Source: Nyssa sinensis (taxonomy: Eukaryota > Streptophyta > Magnoliopsida > Cornales > Nyssaceae). From it: a stretch of DNA of 64,000 bases. Numbering within the stretch: position 1 is the first letter of the stretch; each line of letters begins with the position of its first letter. This document shows, piece by piece, positions 23,116-35,897 of this stretch. A model generated the notes under the pieces. It did not search any database and was not told where the DNA came from. It saw only the letters and a program-made list of their open reading frames with translations. Both the position numbers and the translations under genes were made by a program. Location of the stretch: assembly GCA_008638375.1 (NCBI GenBank), contig CM018036.1:12324328-12388327 (forward strand), in the 5' to 3' direction.

Positions 23116-25338
23116 GAAAACCATGCACACAAGCAACATTAAATGCAAAGAGAAAAAGGGGGGAGAGTTAGAAAAGAGGGGCTACTGGTTGTGTGTGTAA
23201 GAAGCTTTTCAGAGGGTGGGCAGATCTGATCGTGTAGAGAGAGAGAAAGAGAATATGATATACATGTATACATTGGGTTCTGAATTTTGAGAGAAACAGA
23301 AAGGGAAAGGCCAAGGGGAGGAACTGAGGGTGCTTTGAAGAACTGAGGAGGCTTAGGGGTGGAGGACAGAAGTAAGAGTTCAAGAAGAGGAGTGAGAAAA
23401 TCCAACCGAGGTATGTTCTGTATAGTTTCAGTTTTAAGATTTTTTTAAGCTTGTTTAAATTGATTTAATTTTAGGGCCTTGTAGTGTATGAAATGTAAGT
23501 TAAAATGCAAAAAGAATCAGATCAAATGGAGTAGAGATGAGTTAGAAAATAGGAGTTGCAGGTGGGGGGTGATAATCGGCTGTTTGGGAAATCTTGTTTA
23601 AAACTTGGTTTAAATGATGAGGAAACGTTCCTCTATGATGCAGAAACACGTAGGGATCGAAATGGGATTAAAACATTTGAGAAGCAGCCACGAAACTAGG
23701 AAAAGAGTTTCTGTTGGAGTTCTTGTTTTTCCCTATTCGTTGGGATTTGATGAACGAAATTAAAAACGAACCTTGGAAATGGAATCTACATGCATAACAG
23801 AAGAGAACTGTATTTTTAAAACGTTGAAAAGTGACTGGAAAAAGTTCACTGTCGCCGGAGATGGCGACGGAACCCTAGGGCAACCCTATCGAAAAAACAG
23901 GGAAGAAGAAGCACTGTGCAATTCGGGTCTCCGGTCTCGGGTCCGGGTCGGGACAAGACCGACCCACCCCTGCCACGTGTCAGCCGCATGTTTTAAATTA
24001 AAATGCGGATTAGGGGGTGTTTGGCTACAAGGTTAATAAATTGAAAATTTGAATTAAATTGAAAACAGGGATATCCTATCCCTGTTTTGGGGCATTAGCC
24101 ATTGTTTGGCTATCCATGGTTGGAATTGGGAAATTGGAAATTACAATTTAACTCCTGTACTTTTTGAAATTCCATTTGACCCCCCAGAACTTTCAAAAAT
24201 CTAACTTTGACCCCGAAACTTTTAAGAAATTACAATCTGACCCCCCTGAATAAAATATTAATAAAATATTAAAATTAATTTAATTAATTAAATTATTTAA
24301 ATATCACAAAATGATCCGGAGTCCAAATGGGACAAGTCATTAGTGTATTTTGACTATCTCGACCATTCTGAGACCAATGGTGAGGTCTGTTCTACTTGGC
24401 GGGGTCCCAAAAAATAGAAGACCCGTAATAACATTAAGAATTACCAAAATGCCTCTGAGTTGAAACGTAGTCAAACGAACTCCGATTTAAGTAAAAAAAT
24501 AGTGAAATTTTATTATCTCAATCGTGAAGTCCGATTTTCAAAAAGAGGTCTCGGGATGTAAGGACCCGTAAAAAGTGCAAAATGACCGTTTTGCCCTTTT
24601 TAGCTCGGATGTCCAAATTGAATTCCACGAAAGCCTAAACCTATTTTCTTTGACATTCCGGACTCAATGGTAGAGTTTATTTTAGAAAAATAGAAACTAA
24701 GAAAATAAATACATAACATTTGATGAATAACATAATTTAAGTAGCAATTGAACTGAGTTGTATTTCATGATTTTAGGAACACAGAAAGACAAGGAGAAGG
24801 TGCTCTAACCTTCTATATTTTCACTGTAGTTCTGCTACATCACGAGTACGTCTTCCTGAGTTGAGACTGACCCATCAGGTATGGTGTATTGTGCTAAGTA
24901 AGGAATAGAATTAAGTTTAGCAAATGATTTGCATGTTGATTGAATGAATCATATAATTATTTGTTTGATGTTAGAAAAATCAGATAAGGAATATTGTTTT
25001 AAAAAGAAATCTTGAGTTGATTGTTTACGTTGCTTATGTGATTCTCGCTGCTCCATGGAAATATGATTATTCTATGTGCTGGTGTTGTACGTGATTCATG
25101 TTCTTGATGAGTTGTTAAGATGGTAAATACGTGACTTGAGTATGTGTTTATGTGATTTTGTATTACATACATTCATGTGGAAGAGGATTATTATTCAGAT
25201 TTTGTAATTTCTTTAAGTGGAATACATTGTTTAAAAGTATGCTCCATGTGTTGGTAAATTGCTTATCTGAGATTGTGTTCTTGCATGGTGGAATCAAAGC
25301 ATGTTGGCATAGTGTGGGTTAAGCACGTGGTGCTAAGC

Positions 25339-25510
25339 ATGGTACTCAGTTTCCATCAGATGTGTTCCGAAAATGAGACATGGTACTCAGCTTCCATCAG
25401 ATGTGTTCCGAAAATGAGACATTGCATGGTACTCAGCTTCCATCGAATGTGTTCCAAAAACGAGACATGGTTGTGGCATAGAGTTGACATGGTTGTGGCA
25501 TAGAGTTGTG
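25339..25510 (+). repeat. minisatellite: ~42-bp units x3, then ~22-bp units x2
   Basis: Three units run from ATGGTACTCAGCTTCCATC to GTTCCGAAAATGAGAC, nearly identical. Two units of ACATGGTTGTGGCATAGAGT follow. A weaker series of GGATGATTTGGAATGACATG-like units runs on to about 25800. Confidence 0.8.
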
Positions 25511-26159
25511 TGGGTGTTTCATGGGCATTGTCACTACATTGCATGGATAACTTGGATGTCATGTGGATTATTGCTATTATATGGTATGGATGATTTGGAA
25601 GACATGTGGATTATTGTTATCACATTGCATGGATGATTTAGAATGCATGTAGAGATAAATGTACACTTGCACATGCCATGCCTTAAATTATATTAATGAG
25701 TTGGATGACATGTAGATTATTGCTAGTACGTTTTATGGATGATATTGAATGACATGTAAAAATAACTGTACACTTGCACATGCCATGCCCTTAATTTTGT
25801 TCCTTGCATTAGCATTATATCATACCAGCAGTTGAGCTAACCCATTCATGGGATAACTACCCGCAGATGACGTTCCCGACACTCAAGACTTGAGAAAGTC
25901 TTGCAGAGTGGAGGAGACATTAGCTTAGAATGATCTTGGCCCTTGGGAGTATATTTCAAGATGTATTGATATTGTATAAGGGCTTAAGCCCGAATGACAC
26001 GTTGAATGTTTTTATTGATTGTGCTTTACATGGATGTACATTGAAGGTAATGAATGTAAGTTTTGAGTTAAATCCGTTAGATTGTCCTTTATTTTGTTTT
26101 CTTTCGGCTTCGTTACTCGCGCCTCGGGTTAGCGGGAATTCAGGGCATGACACAATGGG

Positions 26160-29100
26160 TGATTTAAAAGAAATCAAATTATGGGAAAAGCATGAAAAGA
26201 GAATAGAGCATGAAATACACTTAAGGCAAGACTAATGATGCATGAATAAAGTATGCTTAATCGAAAAGCTTTGATAAAGTTATATGAGATTTTATGAGAT
26301 TTAAAATGCGAAGTTTTAGAATTTATAAAATACTCTAAAATGCAATATGATGTATGTGTAAAAGAAAAAGATAGAAAAGAGCTTTAAAGAGCTATTACAT
26401 AGTCTTGAACCCAAGACTAAGAAAAATAAAGAAGGACTTATACTAAAAAGATAACCACTAGGCTATTAGCACTTGTGTGTTATAACGCCCACTTAAAATG
26501 TATATATCCTATAAAATACATATATGGCTGCAAGCAAAAAAGTTAGGTGTCATCACCTTGACGAAGACTTCATCCAATCAAAACATATGCAACGATAGAA
26601 CCTATATATATAGGTTGTACTTTATGTATACATGTGGTGTACTACAAGCCTCTCTACTGAAGCAACTAAAGACAGAGAAAGATGGTTAGCTAGAGAGAGA
26701 AAGATGAGAAATGAAGAAGATGGAAAGGAATTGAAGTTGCATGTTGTATGCAAGGGTGGGAATGAACAAATAGGGGGCTCAAGGTGTCAAACAAGACATG
26801 AGAAAGAGCCCAAACAGTAGTGTGGAAACTGTCATTGGAGGTAAAAGATAATTTTCTCTCTCATCATTTTCTCTTATAAAATCCTACTATTATGAGTTTC
26901 GATAGCATGCATGTATTTAGAATTGAAAGTGGTGGAGAATATGAGAGAAATGGAAAATTTTAAGCTTGGGAAATCATGGAACTTATAACACCCAAAACTA
27001 TGAAAACTTGGGTTTTGAACCCACCTTTGATATAGCTTGAAATGGACCCCAAGGCGTGAATGAAAATAAAAAATGGAATACAACACAACTCGAACCAACC
27101 AAAAAGACCAAGAAACCAGTAAGAAAGTTGGAATTACAATCAAGAGAGAGAAAATCCCATATATGGGATTAGGGTCTATTAAATGGGTTTTATAAACAAG
27201 AAAGTACTCCCTAGGGTCCCAGAAACCCATTGGAGTGAAAACAAGATCAAAACCACATCTGAACCTCCACGAAATAGGGAAAAAAAGTGGCTATCGAAAA
27301 GTCAGGCTTTGCCGGAGCTCTAACTACAACCCCACCTTCGATGGCCTGAACCTAACCCAAACTTAAAACCGACTTTGGATATGAAATCCCAATGGAAAAC
27401 AGATTCGAACCATGTTGGGTCGTCGCCAAAAACAGTCGTTGGAGTTTGCCATTGCCGGAAAAGGCAATTGGCCCCGGCAACAACTTTGTTGACCCAATCA
27501 ACTATTGACTTGGGTTGGTCAACGGGTCAAGTCGGGTCGGATACTGGGTCTGGGCTGACCTGCGTGAAATTGGATCTAAAGGCTTTTTGAAAAGGTTGGC
27601 GTCATTTTTATTAAGTGATTGATATGCCATACTTACGTCATAATGACACACTGAACTGACTCAATTGGTTAGTTCTTAACCAAGCCAGTCTGGTTCAGTC
27701 ACTGATCCCTCAAATTGTACGGTTTAGGTTAAATAAGTTTCTAAAATTACATTTTGGCCCCAAACCTTTTTGTTAATTACGAATTTGCCCATAAAAATAA
27801 TTATAAATTATTTTTAAATCATTTTAAAATTATAAAAAATTACCAAAATGCCCTTAGGTAAAAAATAGGCTAAATGAAAACTAATTAAAATGAAAGAAGA
27901 GTTTAACCCAATATTTTTTGCCATTTCGGACTCAATTAAAGATTTTGATTTATGAAATTAGATCCCGAAAGATACGAACAGACAAATGGAATAATTCTAA
28001 TTATGTCCTAATGATTAATTAAGTGATTTATTGAACCCCAATGACTATGAAAATACATACCTTAGCATTTTGGGACATTCTGGACCCAATGACAAGATCT
28101 ATTTTATGAAACTGAAGTCTTAGAAATATAGACATGTGAAATATCATAGTTACCATTTTGCCCTTAGTAATCCAAAAGCTAGTTAAATGTTAGAGATATC
28201 ATATTTTGAGTTGCTTTGATGTTTCGAACTCAACAGTAGAGTCCATTTTAGCAAACAATGTGCCAAAAAATGAGACACGTGAAAATGTGAAATTATAAAA
28301 ATTCCCCTAGGCTTAATATAAGCTATAGATGTGCAAATTAAGATATGGAAAAGCCTAAACGGGTTCTCTTCATTATTCTGGACCTAATGATGACGTCTTT
28401 TTAAGAAAAATAAGACCCAATAACAAACTAAAAAATGACAACAACGTCTTTAAGACTTAATGAAGTTACCAGAAGTATATAATTGAAATTAAAATGTCCA
28501 TGTAAATGTTTGAAGGACTGTCTGGACTCAAAAATGAAGTTTGAATATATAAATCGTGAATGTAAAAATATAGGACAATAAAAATATAAATTACCAATTT
28601 GCCCCAAAAGGGCCAAGTAAGCTGTTAAGCATTAGGAACCCTAAATTGAGAATTTGAGAATCTTTTAATCGATTAGACTAAGTTCAAAAGAACTTAAAAC
28701 CTTGAGTAAAGATGCTTGGAATTAGAATAAATACTAATTCAAGCAATTTATTTTTTATCCATGATTATGGGATCACTCAAATGATGAAAAATGGAACAAG
28801 GCTATGGGATAACTACTATGGTACCAGTATGAGAATGCAATGCTAAGAACCCAATGTAAGTAAACCCGAACTCCAATATGTGAATTTTTATTCTGCCAAT
28901 GTGGCTTACTTGTATAGCTACCAGACTTTGCTTCTTGAAATTTTGCATCAGTAATTGCTTCAAGTCCACAACCTATTGATTATCGTGTTTCCGTTATGTG
29001 GAATTTGTGATTTATTGTGAATATCTATGAGTCATTTGACTCATTGGCTATATCTTGTATTTGTGATCATTGTAATCCATTTTGTTGTGTACGTTCGTAA

Positions 29101-30131
29101 CCTATGTATATGCACATACATTATGGAATCCTTTTGCTGATAACATTAGTTGTGAGTACCCGGGGTTGTGCCCACCACAGCGCCCATCTTGACTCTTTAG
29201 ATGTTGATGACCTACGGGTTGGTGTCTAGGAATGATACCCAACACGTTATCTTGATGAGGGCATTTTAATATGATGATAAGAGCTCTTGGTGCCATTCAG
29301 GGGAAACCAGAGATTTGTGGTGAACCTGGATGTGTGTTATGTGGGGGTAGACCGGACCTATTTGATAGCATGCATTTGACTTAATTTGTATATGTTTGAT
29401 TCCACACCATTTGTAGATTTGACGATGTTATTTTTGAATGACAAATACGCCTTTGAGACTTATCTTTGTATTCGATTTGAATCTCTTTGATTTGGGCAGC
29501 TAAACATTATATGTTAATAAATTTGTGTTTGATTAACTTGCTCAATCATCCCTATTGCAATCGTAACCTCTTTCTGAACTATGTTATTTTAGGCCTGATG
29601 GCCGATCCCTTTGAGCTTGAAATCTTATGATTATCCTTTTATTATACACCTTTGTTTAACCTATGGCAGAGTGAAGGATTTACTTACTGAGCTAAGTTAG
29701 CTTACCCCAAAGTTATAACAATTGTTCAGGTAATACAATATGGAAGGAAAGACATGATGGTGTCTAATGGATCTAGTGATCTGCTTGTGAATGATGTTGA
29801 TGATGTACAACTCCAAGACTTGGTTTGAATTAATCATGTAAGGATGATACTAATATTAGACATTGTGACTTAGTGATATTGAAAGATGTCAATAGATTTG
29901 AATTGTGATTAATGATGATGAAAATTGTACTTGGAGATAATCTTATTGATGATTATTAAAGTTGATTTAGATATTAGATAAGTTGCATATGTCTAGCTTC
30001 TGCACTTGATAAATAAAAGAAAAAAACTTCTTACTCTTTTGTGGAATTCATTTGATTTTGTACAGCCTGTTTAAGTGACAATGTTGGTCATCGGCTCCTA
30101 ATCCGTATAAGGTGGGTTTCGGGTCATAACA
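26160..30131 (+). mobile_element. 3' LTR of the composite element (long form)
   Basis: It matches the 5' LTR from 26210 to 27165 and continues about 3 kb further to GTTTCGGGTCATAACA at 30131. It contains several blocks of the family type around GGACTCAA (27930, 28230) or GGACCTAATG (28380), each beside a GTTTTGATTT/TTTTAG-like stretch. The exact left edge is unclear; sequence equivalent to 15651-15912 is absent or too diverged to see. Confidence 0.6.
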
Positions 30132-31572
30132 CCTATTGAGGGTAGGTTTTATGAAGTATACTACTTGGGCTTTATGTAGTTTGATCAACATCTCATCACT
30201 ACACTTATGGAGACATGGTGCAAGGAGATGCATATATTTCATCTACCAGTAAATGAGGCCACCATTACATTGCAAGACATTGCAGTTTTACTTCGGCTGC
30301 CAATTAATGGAGATGCGATCACAAGGATGGATCTGCATCGAATCGTAAAGCAATGGTAGGAGCTACTGCCACGAGTTACTCAGTATGACCCCTACTTGTT
30401 ACTACCATTGATAAATTAACATTAAGGATCATTTGGCGCAATCGATCCTTGATGACGTTGACGACGACATGATTCAATACTATGTTATGATATATATCAT
30501 GGTATAGTTCGTTGGCTGCATTTTTGTAGACAAGTCTTCTAACATGGTGAAACTCTTATTCTTGCCTTTGTTGAGGGATCTTGATACAACGAGTAGGCTT
30601 AGCTGTGCTGTGAAACTTTAGCTACATTATACTGTGAGCATTGTATTTCCATTATTATCGAGGCATTAGAGATTTTTAGGTCCACTTGTTTTACTACATG
30701 TACAATTATTAGATTTTATAAAAATGGTTTGTAGGGCATTTACAACTCAATTTCAAATTCACTTAACACTTTATAATGTGTATATTCGCCCCTAATGGAA
30801 CGACATCCATCCTTAGACGCCACCACCAACATTACTGGTTAGTCCACTAGGGGGTGTCATATAATAATTGTGTCTATCTTGTTATCACATGATTATGACA
30901 TTTAAATATTTGTTTAGCATAGGTGGGACGTTCGAGCGTCGCTGAGGGACACCCTCATCCCATGTTCTGCTAGATTACAAGGACTAGTTAGACTAGATAA
31001 GAGAAGACCAAGTATATACATAATTACTTTGCATGTCTATTCAGATACATTGACATAAAAATAAACTAACCACTTATATTTTTTGTCCAGATGATTTAGG
31101 AGCCATATATTATGAATGTCCTTACAAATTTGCTAGATTATTGTCATCGAGGTTATGAGATATGGCTTGATCGGGCACTATTATTCTACTTTTTGGTGGT
31201 TGAATGACAAGTTCCAGATTGCGTCCTACAACAGTTTGATCTTACATGGTAGAGATCGACTACCTATGATACCAATCGACACATGCATTTGATTGATAGG
31301 CATGAGAGCCATAATAATGATTGGGCACACCATCATTGGGATTACATTGACTTATTGCGACAACATCGCGGCCACCTTGTCACCGGGGAGCTAGGTCCTA
31401 GGCCCAAAGCTAATGGATGAGAGCGATCCCTATTTGTATTGGTACAACGTTATTACTCGTAGACTCATTGGTCTTTCCGTTGAAAGGCCACCAGTTGGGT
31501 TCCAGCTCAGTGGCCAACATTATAGAGTTATTAATATGATATATTTTAATGTCAAATTAATTTATTAATTTT
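30132..31572 (+). pseudogene. plant mobile domain (PMD)-type gene, fragment 3
   Basis: This is the core of the broken gene. After a frameshift near its start it encodes a stretch including HIFHLPVNEATITLQDIAV and then LLRLPINGDAIT (30230-30330). The FHLP...E.T.TL.D...L..LP..G signature belongs to the PMD family (Pfam PF10536). Downstream, with stops and frameshifts, come an IWLDRALLF-like segment, HHWDYIDLLRQHRGHLVTGE (about 31330-31390) and a YWYNVITRRLIG-like segment (about 31440), the usual order in PMD proteins. It ends at the copia-type LTR inserted at 31573. Many in-frame stops show it is long dead. PMD sequences are often carried by MULE or gypsy elements, and the inverted partial copy at 40485-40680 supports a transposon origin. 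Confidence 0.75.
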
Positions 31573-32082
31573 TGTTAGCCCTAAAGGTTTTCAACCAAGG
31601 GCATATCAGTAATTTTTATGATCATAAAACATTCTTCAATGGACTAATGTTTTATCCAAGTGACAATGCAAATAGGTCATCTAGGTCAAAGAAGATTGTT
31701 GACCAAGAAAATGACAAAAGTCCATCAAGCTAAAAGATTCCACTCGAGGATATGCCCCAAAGCAAAGGTCAAAACAAGTGGAATGCTTTCATGATGATTC
31801 AAGCAAATTTGACACACTCAAGCCCAATGATTCAAGTAAAGACTTTCATTTTCCTTATTTTGCGTTTTAGGTTTTGAGTGATAATAGGATTAGATTGATC
31901 ATTGGTCGTACGCTCTTACTATTTAAAATGATTATCTAAGAATTAACTTTAAATGATTTTGAAAGATCAAAGGGTTTTCATAAAAGTACACAAAGAAAAA
32001 TAAGTTAGAAGACACTCACTGTCTAAAATAAGTTGACGAGTTCATGGAACAAGTAGACTGATTCTTAAAGCTTATTTGTTAT

Positions 32083-32520
32083 ACAATCAACAAGCTTCCC
32101 AAAAAGTTCATGATAGTTAAATATACAAAAAATGGTGATCTTTTCCAAAATAGCTTACAATAGTCTTTCAAGTGTTATCCCAAAAATATGACCAATCATA
32201 AGTATACACATGTTCAATTTTGTTCAAAAATGCAAGTCATTACAAGCCTCCACATAAGGGGGGTCATCCAAGTGTACACAAAATTGTAGTCTTCCCAAAA
32301 ATAACTTTAAGAGTGTTCTTCAACTAGCAGTCTTCTCTTTGCCAACTCATGCATCTAGTAGGGGTCAGTTCAATAACCCTAGTAGAAGCAAATCTAAACA
32401 TGGGTAAGAAAATGTGGTGGCACGTGTATGCTTGTGCACATGTAGTGGAAATCAAGTTTTCATCAAGCATGCATCGTTAACAAGGCAAGAAATTCAAGAG
32501 ATAGCCAATCTCTTAAAATA
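32083..32520 (-). mobile_element. fragment of the 3' LTR of the truncated gypsy element
   Basis: Direct repeat of about 36503-36945, including GGTGATCTTTTCCAAAATAG and TTACAAGCCTCCACATAAGG. It is cut at both sides: on the right it joins pol, on the left the copia-type LTR. Confidence 0.8.
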
Positions 32521-35441
32521 GCCAAGCCAAACGTGAAAATCTCTCAATGAACCTACGGTAGTTCCCCGCTAATCCCAAGAAACTATAAATCTTAAATATG
32601 TTTTTCGGCCTTTCCCATGTCGTGACAGCTTCGATCTTTGAAGGATCCACGGATACTCCTTGTTGCTGAAATAACATGCCCTAAGAAACTTCACTTCCTG
32701 CTAACCAGAAGCCACATTTCTCAAATTTGGCATACAATCGGTGCTCTCACAAAGTTTGCAAAATGATATAAAGATGTTCCTCAGTGTTTCTCCTTGGATG
32801 GTGAGTAGATAAGAATGTCATATACAAAGACGATGACAAATGTATCAAGATATTGTCAAAAAACACGTTTCATAAGGTCCATGAAAGCGGTTGGAGCATT
32901 AGTCAACCCAAATGGCATAACTAAATACTCATAATGGTTGTATTGTGTGAGAAAATCAGTTTTTAAAATATCTTTTTCCTTGATCCTCAACTGATGATAA
33001 TCAGATCTCAAATCAATCTTAGAGATGACAATGGATCCCCTCATTTGATCAAACATGTCATCAACGCGCGACAACAGGTACCTATTCTTCACAATCACCC
33101 GATTAAGCTTAGGATAGTCAATACAAAGTTGGAGTGATCCATCATCCTTTTTGGCAAAAATGGCCAGTGCCCCCTACGGTGACGTTCTAGGATGTATAAA
33201 ACCCTTATTCAACAATTTCCTCAAGTTTCACCTTTAGCTCCCTCAACTCTGTAGGTGCCATGTAGTAAGGTGTCATGAAGATCAATGCAGTGCCCGGTAA
33301 TAACTCAATGGAGAACTCTATTTCCCAGTGTGGTGGTAACTCATATAAATAATCCAGAAACATGTCTGGGAAGTTTCTCACCACTAGGGGTAGCCCTTTT
33401 TTACTTTCACTAGCATCGTCTACTATCTAACTCGAGAACATATAGCTAAGCTCACCTAAGTCACGCGAGTCCCATAAGCGTAGAGTAGTGAGGTCACTAC
33501 GATCGCCCAGGAAATAAAAATATTTTCCCTCAAGAGTACAGACGGTCACCCTTCGTCGATAACAATCAATAGCCGCTCGATAGGTCGACAACTAGTCCAC
33601 ACCCAAGATAAGATCGAACTACGTCATGTCTAACACAGTGAAATCTAAAATGAAGTGACGATCGGCCACCTCTTTCTCACAAGAATGAAAAATCCATCGA
33701 AGTGAAACCCTACCTCCCATTAAAGTCTTTACCTGAAGAGGACAATCTAGAATGTCCATGTCTAATCCCAGAGTATGTGCAAAGGAGGAAGAAATAAATT
33801 AATAAAATGCTCCTATGTCAATCAAAATGTTACCTATGAATTGAATACTTGGAATGGTACCTCGCACAACTTAGGGACCAGCAGATGAGTCAATTATAGT
33901 AACTGCATACACTCAATTATGTGTTTGACCTGAAGACTGGATCCTGGCGTGTCATCCCTTAATGAGTAGTCTATGGTCTGGCTGCAGCAGATAAAGGCCC
34001 TTGGGCTGACCTGGAGTTTTAAGTTGAAAAAGTAGGAAACAGAGGAAACGGTGGAAGAAAACCTAGACCAGTCTGATGGGTTTGAGAAGAATAGGCTGGG
34101 TGATAACCTGAAGAACCCCTGGTCCCCTGAGGTTGAGCCACATTACAAACTCTAGCAGTGTGTCCCAACTGACCACTTCGATAGCAAATGGGGGCCATGC
34201 CCTACCCTTGAGTCTGTGTCTAGCCCGTGTTCTATGAAGGCCCTAAGCCCTAACCTCTTTGTTGTCCTCGTCCCTAGGACTGTGTTTGTCTCTTCTGCGG
34301 GCAATCTACCTTACGATGCCCTGGTTGATGACACTCATAGCAAATCAGCTCACCATGTGTACCTCTCGCAGATGCCGAGAACGAAGAATAAGATGGTCGG
34401 TAAGAAGTCTGAGTCTACTCTTGTGAATGAGAGGCTCCTTCCTCTGTCTCTTCTTATCCCGTCTGCCAGGATAAGAACTTGAACCCCGTACCGAATACCT
34501 CGAGTCACGAATCCTCTTCGTGTCCTCCAAAGTCGACCTCGATCAACAAGGTTCTATCATAATGCTCTAAGAATACTCAAATCTTGAGAGAAACTATGTT
34601 GTGCTGAATGGTAGGCTTGAGCCCAAGCTCAAAAGTATGAGATTTTTCAACCTCATTATCAACAACGCCTGGAGAAAATTGGGCTAGAGAAGAAAAATGG
34701 GACTCGTACTTGAATACAGTCATGTCACCCTAATAAAGATGTAGAAACTCATGTCGTAGTGAATCCTTAATCATGGTAGGAAATAACTGATCCATGAAAG
34801 CCTTGGTGAAGACATCCCACACTCCAACTATAGTAAGCCCTACTGATTCCTACCTAAGTTAAGGTTTACCCTTGAAACAAAAAGACAGCATAATCAATCC
34901 GGAGATCACCCTCCTCGATACGGACCGTGTCTAAAATTCTAGAAACCTGCCTTAACCAATCATCCGCAACAAACAGATCTAGTCTCCTTGAGAACTTAGG
35001 AGGATTCAACCTCTGAAACTCTCTTATAGTAGCTGTGACTCAAGTCTCACCCATTTGAGAATGGGATTGGGCCTTGTATTGATTAGCTTGCTAAAATTGT
35101 ATCATAAACTCCATCATCCAATGGGTAATTTTGGCCCCATCTACTTGGACCATTTGAACTTGCGGTAGAGGTTCAGGAACGGGAACCTCCCATTAGGCTG
35201 GCCTTACCGGCTTTCCTTGAAATAGTAATGGAGGATTGGGAATAGGTATGTCTCCCCTATCCCAACCCACTAGATCCCTTGGAAGTGGTGGTGGGGGTGC
35301 GAGAATGGGTACCTCTTCCCCGTTTTGATTCACTTGGCTGATTGAAGGAAGTGGTAGAGGCATAGGATTAAGAAGTCTTCTTTGGCCCTGACTTCAACCT
35401 CTTCCTCGGCCTCTCCCCCAACCTCTTCCTTTAGGCGACAT
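32521..35441 (-). pseudogene. gypsy gag-protease-reverse transcriptase remnant
   Basis: It begins MSPKGRG at 35441. The gag core lies about 34600-35050, with AFMDQLFPTMIKD and an FLHLYQGDMTVFKYE-like stretch. Two zinc knuckles follow: one degenerate (about 34150-34190, second Cys replaced by Ser) and one intact CX2CX4HX4C (CYECHQPGHRKVDC, about 34305-34346). The protease (33540-33850) keeps FDLILGVD but its active site reads D-I-G-A rather than D-S-G-A. Reverse transcriptase (32521-33240) keeps [22 protein letters not shown] and [13 protein letters not shown], but the catalytic box reads F-V-Y-D near 32825, so the first of its two aspartates is lost. In-frame stops occur throughout. It cannot encode active enzymes. 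Confidence 0.85.
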
Positions 35442-35881
35442 CCTATAAAGATATCAAAAGAAAAGAGAAAATAAAAATATCTAGTTAGGTCTAAAACTCA
35501 TATTAAGGTTTTTCATTTTTTCGCAAGATCCTATCCTCAACACTGAATCATCATTTTCCACAAGATCATATCCTCAACATTGAATCATCCTTTTTTTTCA
35601 ATAAAAGAAAAATGAAACTAAATGAATGCAACATGTATCACGTAAGTGAAGCAACCACGAAGTAAACATGTTCAATTATTTACAAAAGCAAGTCAACACT
35701 TATTCGAAACAAGAAAATTCATGCAAACAAATAACAATCAATTTAAGTGGACACTGCGTCCCTGAACATTCAACTAATGTTTATTCCATATCAAAAGTTC
35801 CTAATTAGTTTCAATATTTGAGTAACATAATTTGGTTTTAAGGTTGACCTTCTCCGGTCGTCCTAGGTATTCGAAGCCTAG

Positions 35882-35894
35882 GCTTTGATACCAT
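35882..35894 (-). promoter_or_regulatory. primer-binding site of the truncated gypsy element
   Basis: On the minus strand TGGTATCAAAGCC lies three bases inside the LTR end. It matches the initiator tRNA-Met site TGGTATCAGAGC with one change. Confidence 0.75.
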
Positions 35895-35897
35895 TCT

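Larger units (their letters stand above)
22829..26152 (+). mobile_element. second nested lone LTR of the long-LTR family
   Basis: It ends CAGGGCATGACA at 26152 and is flanked by CAATG on both sides (22824-22828 and 26153-26157). The first bases, ACCTGAAAAA, do not show the expected TG start and seem eroded. It shares the CCAAAAAATAGAAGACCCG and CATTCCGGACTCAATGGTAGA blocks with 18880-22070, so both belong to one family. A GT/AT-rich microsatellite region (22880-23115) and a minisatellite (25339-25510) lie inside. Confidence 0.65.
15651..30131 (+). mobile_element. composite non-coding LTR retrotransposon with two nested related LTRs
   Basis: It starts TGTAACATCC and ends GGGTCATAACA. Inside, 15913-16868 and 26210-27165 are direct repeats (the shared parts of its two LTRs), and a primer-binding site follows the first LTR. 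The non-LTR interior (16896-18879, 22071-22828 and a short piece after 26152) has no recognisable gag or pol, so the element is non-autonomous. Two related LTRs are inserted at 18880-22070 and 22829-26152. Flanks CTTGT and CCTAT match at 3 of 5 positions, the differences being transitions, so the duplication is plausible but not proven. Confidence 0.65.

Noticed and set aside
22719..23132. 137-codon minus frame rich in Thr, His and Tyr
   Set aside because: Low-complexity GT/AT repeat translation only.
34216..34482. Plus-strand frame over the gypsy zinc-knuckle region
   Set aside because: Antisense shadow of gag; the minus strand has the CX2CX4HX4C motif.
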